NCBI GenBank assembly: GCA_964019165.1
Contig: OZ025277.1
Coordinates: 10,401,534-10,465,533 of the forward strand
Length of the DNA stretch: 64,000 bases
Direction: 5' to 3'
From: Mastigias papua
Lineage: Eukaryota; Cnidaria; Scyphozoa; Rhizostomeae; Mastigiidae
Shown one piece after another: positions 24,094 through 34,600 of the stretch (position 1 is the first letter of the stretch; each line of letters begins with the position of its first letter). The position numbers and the translations under genes are program-made. The notes beneath the pieces are model-generated. The model was not told the origin of the DNA and did no database searches. It was given only the letters and a program-made list of their open reading frames with translations.

Positions 24094-26324
24094 CTATTTA
24101 TAGATGTCAAATATATTCTGTGTATATCGAAATTCTTTGAGGTACAGCCTCAACTCCTCAGGAATGTGCAATGAATCAATTTTGAAAATGGAGCTACTAT
24201 AAGAATGACACCATTTATAGACAGCTGCCCTTGCCAGATCCTTCAATGAGAATGGATTTGTCCTATGTAATGGATGCAAAAGAAGTGGCAAGCCATTGAA
24301 AGGTTCTTTAACATCCTTGCCAAAATGTTCTATGAGGTCAAGCAATCTGGTGTATGAAGGTGATATTTCTCCCATGTGGAACCCAGGAAGAGTAAGTGAC
24401 TCCACAATCTCATTTGCAGCATATCTATTCTCTATTCTTACATGCATGGTTTTATTAAATCGCCTGAAGCTAATCGTAAACAGATAATCTGGCTGGGCAC
24501 TCTTTCTCAACAGAAAATATCCATCTTCCTTTGCCTGCAGAGCCTGCAATCAAAATTGAATGATAAGTATCAAACAGCAATCATATGGGTGTATCCCCCA
24601 ATACCATATTTCTTTTACTATATGCTGCAGTTTACATTTTTCCAGGCACATTTTGTTGTGACTTGTAATCAAGGGTGGCCTACATTTTTTATCCAAGCCA
24701 TCATACCATCATAAAACTTCAATTTAACTGTAAACTCAGGAAACAACATTTCCTATGCTCATGAAAAGAAAGATGTATTGAAGTCAGGTATTTGCATGCT
24801 TTGGGAAGTCTTGCCCTACCTAGCTGGATCATGCAAACAAACTGACTTTACTGTATTATAAACAAGTATCTTTGAATTTAGCTATGGGTTTTATAGGCGT
24901 GGCTTATATTCAAGGGTGGTCTTTAAAAAGGGTGGCTTATAATCAAAGAAATATGATATACATTAGGCCAATTAAATGCATTATCATAGTGGTGAGAGGC
25001 TATTTATATGTTTCCACTCCAAATTCTGACAGAAAATATCCACTCATGCACATCATATAATACTGAGGAAACTTGGAGCTGATCATAAGCTGGAGGCTAT
25101 CTATCCTACACCTATGATAAGGCAGTCATTAAATTGTGACAAATCTTATAATTGTAAATTGAATAGTAAAAGGCCTCTAGCTTCAACAGGTGTCATGCTA
25201 TGCCATGTTATATTATGTTATGCTATGCTGTGCTATGTTGTTTATTGTTATGCTATGTTATGTTACAATGTGCATGCTATGTTATGCTATGCTATGCTAC
25301 ATTATGTTGTTTTATTGTTATTCTTCAACCCAATGTATGTTGTATTTGAGTTATGCATAAATTTGACCTATGAACAGTGGCATAGATAGAGGGCATAAGA
25401 AGGGGCAAACCCCATGTAGAGCTAGATTGCCATTTTGTTGGAAAATTTCTTATCTTGTTGGAAACCTGGGCACGGTAGTTGTTCTCCTCTTGAAAGAAAA
25501 ATGAACACACATATTGTGTTTTTGCAGGACTTCTTCAGTTCTTGCCCCTCCTACAAATGTTCCTATTCACACTGCTGCCTGTGAATCCACAATATGATGT
25601 GATGCAGCCCCTCATGGATTCCACTCTGGATCTATGCGTGACTGGTACATCAGCACTTAATTTCAAAGCCTGGATCCAAGAAGCATATATCATGAAATAT
25701 AATCTATAGTGCATAAAAATGAGTGCACCATACCACTGCAGCCTCGAAGCGGTCAATTTCCCCCCAGTACCAAGAGCAGTTTATGACCTTGTACATCATT
25801 TTTGGTATCCAGCTTTCATCATATTTTGAGGGACCTTTGAGGAACAAGCAGTCACTTATGTCTTCAGGACTCTCAATTGAATCATTTTCATTATCACATA
25901 TATTTTGCCATGACAGCACTTGTACATGTTCATTCCTATTGGCATCCATAGCAACATCTGTGTTTGATTCTTCAATTACGCTTGAGCTAGGACGGTGAAT
26001 TCTGCTAAGAAGCTTTCTAAATCTGCCCTTGACACACGAAACAGTTCTTGAATACCTCTTCGTGGTTCTATTTCCTTTTCTCAATATTTTTGCTCGTATT
26101 TGCCCTCTTCCTTCCTCATCCCCTTTCCAGCTATAATACTCATCGGTAGTAGCTTCCCCAAGAGGCTCTCGCGATCGGACTATCATCTCACGCAGACGAC
26201 TCCATCTTGTCCTCCAGGTCCTATCCTGCCTGGTCCGAATAGCGGTATGTGAATAGATATGAACAAGATTATCTTGAACAGCAGGTTCATCGCCGACTTC
26301 TTCATTGTCTTCTTCAATGAACAT
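24094..26324 (-). CDS. SOCS5: Suppressor of cytokine signalling, SOCS4/SOCS5 type (2 exons)
   Basis: Minus-strand exons are 26324-25734 and 24543-24094, joined in phase 0 (donor GTG|GTATGG, acceptor after GATTGCAG), giving 346 residues. The SH2 domain begins at CSWYWGEIDRFEAA at the end of exon 1 and continues with GYFLLRKSAQPDYLFTISFR in exon 2; the Arg of FLLRK is the phosphotyrosine-binding residue. The SOCS box follows: a BC-box SLKDLARAAV that would bind elongin B/C, then IPEELRLYLKEF at the Cul5-box position. The WYWG-x-x-DR-x-EA and SAQ-x-DYLF signatures fit SOCS4/5 rather than CIS/SOCS1-3. The protein would direct phosphotyrosine targets to a Cul5 ubiquitin ligase. The N-terminal part (about 180 residues, Arg-rich then acidic) is shorter than in vertebrate SOCS5. 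SOCS4 and SOCS5 cannot be separated here. Confidence 0.93.
24544..25733 (-). other. SOCS intron
   Basis: A 1.2-kb intron interrupting the SH2 domain. It contains an irregular (atgct/atgtt)n repeat at about 25190-25320 and no other exon. Confidence 0.7.
25190..25320 (+). repeat. Irregular ATGCT/ATGTT pentamer array
   Basis: About 130 bp of mixed 'atgct', 'atgtt' and 'atgcc' units inside the SOCS intron. Confidence 0.8.
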
Positions 26325-26852
26325 TTCTCAGTTCAAACGACAAAAGTCACTGCTATTTCGCACAAGGTGTGAGCATAAAGCTAAGTTAAAGGTCCACTAC
26401 TAACCAATAACGCAAATACTTTTCATTGTTCGTTTCTCCAAATTAACATATTAAATAAAAAGGATTGGAATCTGTGTGAATACCACTGACCGTGAAGTTT
26501 CAAAGCTTTATACGTAATAAAATTGCAGCGAATCAGCAACAATAATAACCCAACCGAAGCAAATCGAACGTCTTTCCGCTTTCTCTTTAGTAAATTCAAT
26601 TCAACGATAAGACAGTTCTCAATTTGAAAAGGAGATTTCTTGCAGTGTACCTAGAAGTTGGAAGTAACTTCTGAAACTTCATCTAATTGAATATATCTTA
26701 CATATTGAATTCTAGGCAGTGTATAAGTGACTGTTTGCCATTTCTACGTGCCAAAAAGAAAAGGACAGCAATAACTACTACTGCTGTTACAAAGTGGTGT
26801 ATAAAAATGATTAAAATTCTAATAATGACAGGTTGTCCCAAGGCTTGTTTCT
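26325..26852. other. Upstream flank of the SOCS gene
   Basis: This is the expected promoter and leader side of the minus-strand SOCS gene. No motif stands out and no ORF is recognised. Confidence 0.35.
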
Positions 26853-27713
26853 AAAGACCAGGTTACACGTAAGAATATTCAACAAGAATAATGCTGTTTT
26901 AATCCCAAGGAATTTATTCCTCTGTTATTCTTCCATGTATCCTGCTGAAGAATTTGTCAAACTCAAAGAATATTTTTATCACGTCACCAGACTATTGTCT
27001 GAATATTCTTCTCAAGAAAGGATAAAATGGGTTCTACTAATTAAGGAACATTCTTCTAGCGTTTACACGCAAGAATGATGGAAGAATATCATGATGGGCA
27101 TATTCATAATTGCTATGACAACAACTCAGTTTTGTAGCAGGCTAGGTAATGGAGTCGGATGAGGAAACTTACTCGCTTCCAAATCGGGTAGTTTTTTCAT
27201 ATAGAAGAATTTAGTGTATTGTATTTACGAAATTCCTTCTTTTATAAGCAAATTTGTGTCCTAGGCACCCCCTTCAGTATGGCAGCTCAAATGCGGTCCT
27301 GGTTAAACCATGTGATAAATTTGCTAAAAAACTTGTTCCTCCTCGCAACTTGCTGATCTGGGAGGTGGTGTACTTGCAGATTGTCTTTCCTGTAAATATC
27401 TTCGAGGAAGCCCTCGAGAAAATTCGTTTGTTTCCTCCATTTTCTCTCCTTTCCGATGATCACCAAGTCAAAAACCTCATGGCACAGACGTTGACACTTC
27501 ATTCTATTGTTTTAATATTCTTCAATGCACGACTTAATCAAAGCTTGAATTGATTCATACTGCTGACAAGAAGACAATAGTCTGGTGACGTGATAAGAAT
27601 ATTCTTTGAGATATTCTTGAACTGGATACATGGAAGAATAATTGAAGAATAAATTCCTTGGAATTAAGATAGCATTATTCTTCTTGAATATTCTTACGTG
27701 TAACGCGGCCTTG
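26853..27713. mobile_element. Long-TIR DNA transposon derivative
   Basis: Both ends carry inverted arms of roughly 170-220 bp. Left: 'ggttacacgtaagaatattc' and onward. Right: its inverse ending 'gaatattcttacgtgtaacg'. Identity is about 80-85% by eye, with an outer GGCCGCGTTACACG-like end. The unique middle (about 27240-27510) has a minus-strand ORF (27502-27287) with an EGFLEDI-x-R region that could be a remnant of a transposon-encoded protein, but I do not recognise it. There is no transposase. The target duplication is unclear. Confidence 0.65.
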
Positions 27714-30515
27714 GCAGACAATAAAATAGCTGAATCTGAAGGGTATGTTTGTAATTTTCTTGACAATGCATTTTGATAACGGCTTGTCAAATTTGAGACC
27801 TTCCAGCAATAGTAAAGAGGGTTCAGATGATTTACACTATAGTTTAGGAGTACTCACCGAGAGATTGATAAATTTAATATTAGAAAAGGTAAAATATGAT
27901 AAGATGGTACTTTGCTTCCTTTCGATCACTATTTTAATAGCTGAAAGAATGTTTACTTAATTTGGTTTTCTAATCAACTTTTCAACTTTGACTTTTGTCC
28001 TCCAACGACTAGTTGCCACATAGCTTTTTGAACTGGGGGAATGAAAAACACTACATTAATGTCCAAAAACTTCGGACGATCTAATTTTGGACGTTTAATT
28101 TTCGGACAAAACTTGAAGATTTTGGATTGTTCCGGACAAATACAAATGGAGTCAAGAAATCTCTTCCAAAACTCAACGTCATGGCTCTAGCTTGCATGTT
28201 GTTCATCTTCATGTGAATCAAAGTCGAAGAATGGGTGCTCTGGCTCAGTTTTTGAAATAATTGCGCCATTTATTCCACATAAATTGAGCCCTTTTTTATT
28301 AGATCTAGTTGTTCCAATGATTCTTTATGAAAAATTCTATCCATTAGGGGATTCTATTTCTAGTGGAATGCAATGGACTGTTTTTTCATGATATATCAGT
28401 TGCTTTGGAAGAAATATCTCCGATGTCATTGTGAACATGCTGGTTGTGTGTTTCGCCTTTTCCTTACTAATCGGAGGAACACTCTCTGTTTCACTTTTGT
28501 GCAAGTTGTGACTTGGAGAGCAAACATAAGACGCCGCATTCTCACTTGTATTTTCATTGTTGGTTTATTGATTCAACTTTGTAATTTAGTGGGAGATTAT
28601 TAAAAGATGCGGGATTATCAGAAAGGCAGGAATGATATTTCAACTTGCTGGAATATTTTCTATAAAATTTTCATTATATTTAACAGGCATATGTCTCGAA
28701 ACATGAGATATCTTAGAATGACAATTTCGAAAAAAGTCAATAGCAGATTACTCGACAGCTTCATTCTGAACTTCCCATTCCTAGCTCAATGAGTAATGTC
28801 ATCTAGAGAAGAATTTCACAAAATTCCTATATAGTATAGGAATGGCCAAGCTTCTCTCGGAGAGGGGCCTCATGCTATAAGATTAAGATGATTGAGAGCG
28901 GCAAGAGAGTGATAAAAGTTTGAAGAAGGGGAATGACAACACTGATAGAGGCAGTTTTCTTGCATCGCTAGAATAGTAACGAACTGAGCTGCTACGAAAA
29001 ATTGTGAATTTATATTAATGTAAAATTGGCCAGTAGATATTAATTTCACTCCCTTCTAATTTTAATAAAAATGTTCTTAATTCATCTTGTTAGTTTAGAA
29101 ACGGTCCTCGAGTCGCAGGTTAGCTTTCAAGGAGCCGCACGTGGCTCACACGCCTCGATTTAACCACGCCTCATATGATGAAGTAGTGATAAAATTTTCG
29201 GACGGCATACATTTCGGACGGTAGTAATTTCGGAAAGTATAATTTTCGTACCACATACTTGTCCGAAAATTAACCCATCCAAACTTTTTGGGAAAAAGTG
29301 TATGAGGGATTATCTGATAAGCAAGTGGGAAACATGACCTTCGAAGAACTTGACCATAGTGAGCTGGTGAGAGTGAAGTACAGTGCATTTAAAGTATGCA
29401 ATTAATTATCTCTTCGAATAGATGCTGCTGTAGGACCAAAGAAGCGTACACATCAGAAAAGGGTGAGGATCTCTTCTTCAACAAACATGTTTATCTGAAG
29501 AAATACTTGGCTGCATCTGAGAAGAACAAAGTTTCTTTACCAGAAAGCCATTATTTCACTTTATTTCAACCCAAGCAAATTGTGATAGGTCCGCTCTTGG
29601 TTACCGTAACCGCCTAAAACCTGCAAAACAGAGTGCCTTGACGCAATTCATTTCCTTAAATTCAATGCTCTCTTTAGTAGACTCTAAGAATCTAAACTTT
29701 TCTACCATAAAATGGGAAAGGCGGAAATGAATGACTGTTTATTTCTTAGCTTTCCTAAAACTTTCACTCTTAACCCACTCCGCTGCTCGTTTACTGCTAA
29801 ATGCTAGCATCTTTTGTTGGATTCATTCCTTTTTTCAAATATAAACTAAAAGAGTTTCACTAGGACAACTGAAAGCTTAATCCTTACTTTTAAACGCGAG
29901 TCAGTGTCACCTAATATCTTGCTTTTTCGAGCTGTAGTGAAGTTCTGTAGTACCAACAGGCTTTTCACATATTTCTTTGTAGTAGCATTTTATTGTAATA
30001 TGTTGTATTTTTTAGATACAGAGCCCTTGATGAAAACAGTACTTCAAGTGTTGAAGAAGTCACTCTATGTAAACATGGTTATTATTGTTATTTAAGAGAG
30101 AGATAATCAGAGTTGGAATACACACGGTTCCAATACTTAGTCCAGAATCCTCATTGCACGAGCATGTTTACTTGCAGTTTCATGTGCCAATTGTTTCGTC
30201 ACTTTCCTTTGCTTTCATTATCTTTTTTATAGTAATTTAACCATATGTTCCTTTCCTCTTTCGATTTAGTTATAAATAAGCCTCCACAATAACTATGCGT
30301 AGATTTTGAACTAGACGAGATGGACACTGAAGTAGACAATTTTGTCCAGGCGTTAGCTTTATTACTTCAGATGCTATTTCACCCCAGCTCTTTAGGCAAA
30401 GTTGTGGTTCAGTATAATACTAAAATGTTGTAAACTGGACTGTTTGAAAACATACGCAACTTTTTTTATTTTTAATGAGGCTTGTGTTACACTTCAATTG
30501 AAGATTCAATCAAAT
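27714..30515. other. Intergenic stretch, SOCS to SAE1
   Basis: No gene is recognised. Two clusters of TTCGGAC/GTCCGAA motifs (28040-28140 and 29180-29275) look like parts of the same old repeat. A small palindrome 'attcctatatagtataggaat' lies near 28840. Short ORFs show no family features. Confidence 0.4.
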
Positions 30516-31136
30516 TACTGTAAGTTTTCTTTTTAACTTCCTCTCAATCAAGCCCCCGATCCAATAAGCCCTCCTTTGTAGAAGCAAAGAGTTATTAAGC
30601 TCCCCTTCAAAATCTGAATAATGCCAATAATGAATTGCCTTGATAAAAAGCATAAGCTTTGTGGTATTGAAGACGTAAACTAATTCAAACTCAAACATCT
30701 ATGTACTAAAAATAGAAATGTTCCAGATACTGGAGAAAGCTTCCAACAGAATTAATGTAGAAGTCAAATACAATACTGCACTTTCTTCAAGTCTCGATGG
30801 ATCTGAAGACGAAAATTTAACGTGCATTTAAGCACAGCCGTAGCACAACAAGCTGTTTGTGTTCAGATAAAAGAAATTTACCTACTTGAATGCGACGTGG
30901 ACATGAAGAGGACATGAATCAGGAAAATATTTTGAATTTACTAATTGATGAAGATGACGATGTTAATGATGAAAAAGCCTGATACACACATATTGTGTTA
31001 CAACATACAATCTTATCATATTTCAATAATTTATTAAGCCCCCCTCTCATTTGAGCCGATCCTCTCCAATAAGCCTCCATCTAAAGTGCTTGAAGACAGC
31101 AAGCCCCCTCGGTGGCTTAATAAAGAATTTACGGTA
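30516..31136. mobile_element. MITE-like element, family B, copy 2
   Basis: The ends read 'tactgtaag' and 'atttacggta', with inward 'taagccccc' runs. The centre around 'gctttgtggtattgaagacg' matches the family B copy at 10245-10692. It ends 171 bp before the SAE1 upstream hairpins. Confidence 0.6.
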
Positions 31137-31308
31137 GACAGCTGTGACAATATTGGCTTAATTTTATCTTAGATAAAATTATCTTGAAATCATTTTGATT
31201 TGAAAGGATCTCAGTTTTCAAAATTTTCGATTAACTTCATTGCTGAAAAACAACGAATAGGATGAGAAATATAAACAATATTTAAAGGCGATAGGATGTG
31301 GAAGAAAT

Positions 31309-31366
31309 GAAAGTGAAAGTGCGAGAAATCCCGTTCGGGTAGGTTATTTTCTCGCACTTTCACTTT
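31309..31366. promoter_or_regulatory. Inverted repeat with GAAAGTGAAAG motif upstream of SAE1
   Basis: The left arm 31311-31328 (aagtgaaagtgcgagaaa) is the perfect reverse complement of 31348-31365. The loop contains a small palindrome CCCGTTCGGG. Each arm carries GAAA-NN-GAAA-like spacing, the consensus bound by interferon-regulatory-factor proteins. It lies about 250 bp upstream of the first SAE1 in-frame ATG. A regulatory role is an inference; it could equally be the end of a repeat. Confidence 0.4.
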
Positions 31367-31421
31367 TCACAAACAATAGGTAGAAAACATCGTATCTATG
31401 GATAGTCTGTTGGCACCACAG

Positions 31422-31539
31422 AACTTCACTATAGCTCAAAAAAGCGGAGTCAGTCTTCAAGCATACTGAATTGTCTGACGAAAAAAGCTTTTCAGTATGC
31501 CTAAAGAATGCTCTTGCTGTTTTGAACTATAGTGAAGTT
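31422..31539. repeat. 118-nt nested hairpin upstream of SAE1
   Basis: Outer arms 31422-31441 and 31520-31539 pair at 19 of 20 positions. Inner arms around 31461-31470 (gcatactgaa) and 31491-31500 pair perfectly. The stretches between pair partly, and the loop is about 20 nt. The size and shape resemble a small-RNA precursor or a short foldback element. A likely splice acceptor (TTACATTTCAG, ending 31553) follows. Confidence 0.65.
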
Positions 31540-31615
31540 TAGTTACATTTCAGGTTCAGTTGTTGGAGAATTCCAAGAAATCAGCTTCCCTTGGTGTCAA
31601 ACCAACAAATCAACT

Positions 31616-34600
31616 ATGTCCTCGTTTCCAATAAATTCACAACGAGGCAAAGCGCCAATTTGTATCAATTTTCCATACAATTTTGATAAATTGAACATAA
31701 CTCGAGGACTGAAGCGTAGAAAGCTGAAGGGCAGTAAAGAGCACATATTTTTTAAAGATAGTAGTTGTGAAATGCACGAAGAGAAGTTTAGAAACGAAAA
31801 GACAGATGACAATGGCAGCGACGAGAAGTCATCCTCAGGCCAAGGACTTACTGACGAGGAGTTTGCTGTTTACGATCGCCAGATTCGACTCTGGGGGGTT
31901 GAGTCACAGAAGAGGTTTGAATTGCATTGGCAATATCATGCGGGGTTTGGGGGTCTGTAGCCCCTCCAGTTTTATATCAAATTCACTGTTGTATCCGGTT
32001 TAGTATCCTTTATGCTCTTGCAATATTAATTTGTCGACTCGAGCCCCCCTCCACACAAAAACGCTGACATTTTTCATATACTCTGGTTTTATTTTGGGAA
32101 TGAAAGTTTTTGTAAAGACTTTCTTTTACTGTAGAGCTCTCCTATATTCAATTGTAGGGAGGGGTTTAGACAAGATTTGCCAATTGCAAAGAATTAGTAT
32201 GGGCTTGAAGACAACAAATGGGGGTTGACAATTCATTAAGTTTTAATACACGTATTTTTTTATAAGAAACTAAGGTCCGGTGCTGGTAGACTTGTTTTAA
32301 AAATTTTCTGGTCATTTGGCTATCAAAAGTTTCTTACATGTTTCTTTAAGGTCCAAGGTAATGAATAAATGTGCTTCCAAGGTAAAATAAACCGTTCACT
32401 CACATTCAGAGATAAACTATTTAATGTGCTAATTGGAAGAATGATAAACGATGGTGTATTAAGTCTCTCAACAATTTTGCTCCACACAGCTTGCAAGGAA
32501 TGTTTTCCACAAATTCTCACTACTCCACTCACAGCAAAATACCTCAAATGGGCAAATATTTTTCTCTTATAGGCAAAGTTATGGAACAGCCTCTCAGCTG
32601 AGACAATGTTGCTATCCTCCCTAACAAATTCAAGACTCTCATTTGATGTAGTTATAAAAATTTCTGAGCTTTATTCAATTTGGGTAGGGTTGCTTCTTAA
32701 CTTTCAAAAAATTGAGCCTACCATTTCTTATAGCCTGTTTCTTATAAAAAACGTGTGTAGTATGGGGATGAAAATGGATTGGATTGGGTGGAACGATTGG
32801 CTAGAATGCCCTTTACAGAAAATTTCTAAAGATTGTTCAGTGGGAGATTTGGAGATCAGAGAGTTAATGTGTTTTGATTCATATACTTTACAGAAAATGG
32901 AATTTCTGTTCCACACTGGTGCTTCTCCATTTACCTGCAAATAGCTGAAATGTCAGCTTAGCTATTTGACTAACCCTTATTGTGACCACAATTTTGGGGA
33001 GTTCTCTAATATCGATATTCCAAAAACTTTCTATTTTTATGTCAATGCTTTTCACAAGGCAACCACAAGCATATTAATTATTAATTAATTAATTGATTAG
33101 TAATTATTGATTAGTTAACAAATTTTTTACAGTTGACAGCATACAATTGTAACTGAGAGCTAATTATCACCAACAAAACTTAACATAATTTATAATTTCA
33201 AAAGATAAAGAATAAAAGATAACTGTAAAAACTTAAGTTCAAGCCTACCTACACAGAGAAAAACTGCTTCTTATAAGTTAATCTGGGGGAGTGGAGGCAG
33301 GTCTCTCCATATTGATTTTAGCAGATATGTGATGTGACTGACTGCATACCTTGTGGTAACATTTTGCAATGCAGTGTGACATTTATGCCCACCAGTTATT
33401 GTCAAGGTATGCGATAGATCTAGCTACTTGTTAAGAATGAGGCATGAGATGAAGCACACACCTAGTGTCATTGAAGCATGTGTCAATGCATGCATGTCAT
33501 CGTGCACCTTAGACAGAGGGACCTGGGAAGCTATAGCCCCCCCACTTCTATGGTGCCTGGAATAATTAGAGCAATTATGCAAAAAGCACTATTGCAATAG
33601 ATATTGTATCTCATTCATTACATAGTCAGTTAAATATGATACTCTTTTTCAAACCCCTTGATATATGAAATGGACTATTTTGTCATCCAGACTCAGGAAA
33701 TCAAAAGTGTTAATATGTGGCATCAATTGCCTTGGGAATGAAGTTTCAAAGAATGTAATTCTTGCTGGTGTGGACCACATGACCATTTTGGATGCTACAG
33801 TGATATCACCTGATGATATTGAAGTTCAATTTCTCCCAAGTCATAATGCTGTGAGAACAAATGTATGTTTTTGTTGTTTTCTCCCATTCCTTTGATGCAG
33901 ACCTAGATTTAAAGGTATGGTGGACCAGTAGATTGCCAAATAGCTAAATTGGGAAATGATTGATAAACTTGGCTTTATATTTTAAGGGAATATAAGAAAC
34001 CTAGTTCCCACAATATTTTGGTTGGAAATATTTGCAGTAGGTTTCACAGAATTTGAACTGTTTACATGTTGTCATCATGCTACCTAGTCCATATTTAGAA
34101 AATGCTGTCTCTTCCTTTTAAATATTTTTGTCATTTGTTCACTATATTACTAATCAATTTTCACTTTGCAATGATGAGTAATAAATAGTTTTGACTTATT
34201 ATCAGGGTGAATGCTGCTCTTTGCTAAATTTAGTTTGTACTATAATTTGAAGAATCACTGGCTTTGGTCATTACAGGCCTGTCAACAAGGCGTGCACGAT
34301 TGCGCACAAGTTCGCAGGTACATGCCCAGCTCAGTTCATGGGCTTGATTTGTCGCTCGCGCTAGCTTTATGAAAAATATACATCCAAGTACTAAGGAAAG
34401 CTCTCACAATTGACTGTTTCGCCCACGCAAGCAATCCCATGTGCACGATTGGCAGTGTGTGTCTAATTTACTCATTGGAAGACCTGTCATTAACTGATCT
34501 CAAATAAGCACTAAACCATGAAAATATGCCAAGCCAGTTCACATAGACAACTTGTTAGACATTTTATAAGAGGACATTGCCATTGAATTATAAACTGAGC

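Noticed and set aside
25723..25998. Plus-strand ORF of 91 codons
   Set aside because: Antisense to SOCS exon 1.
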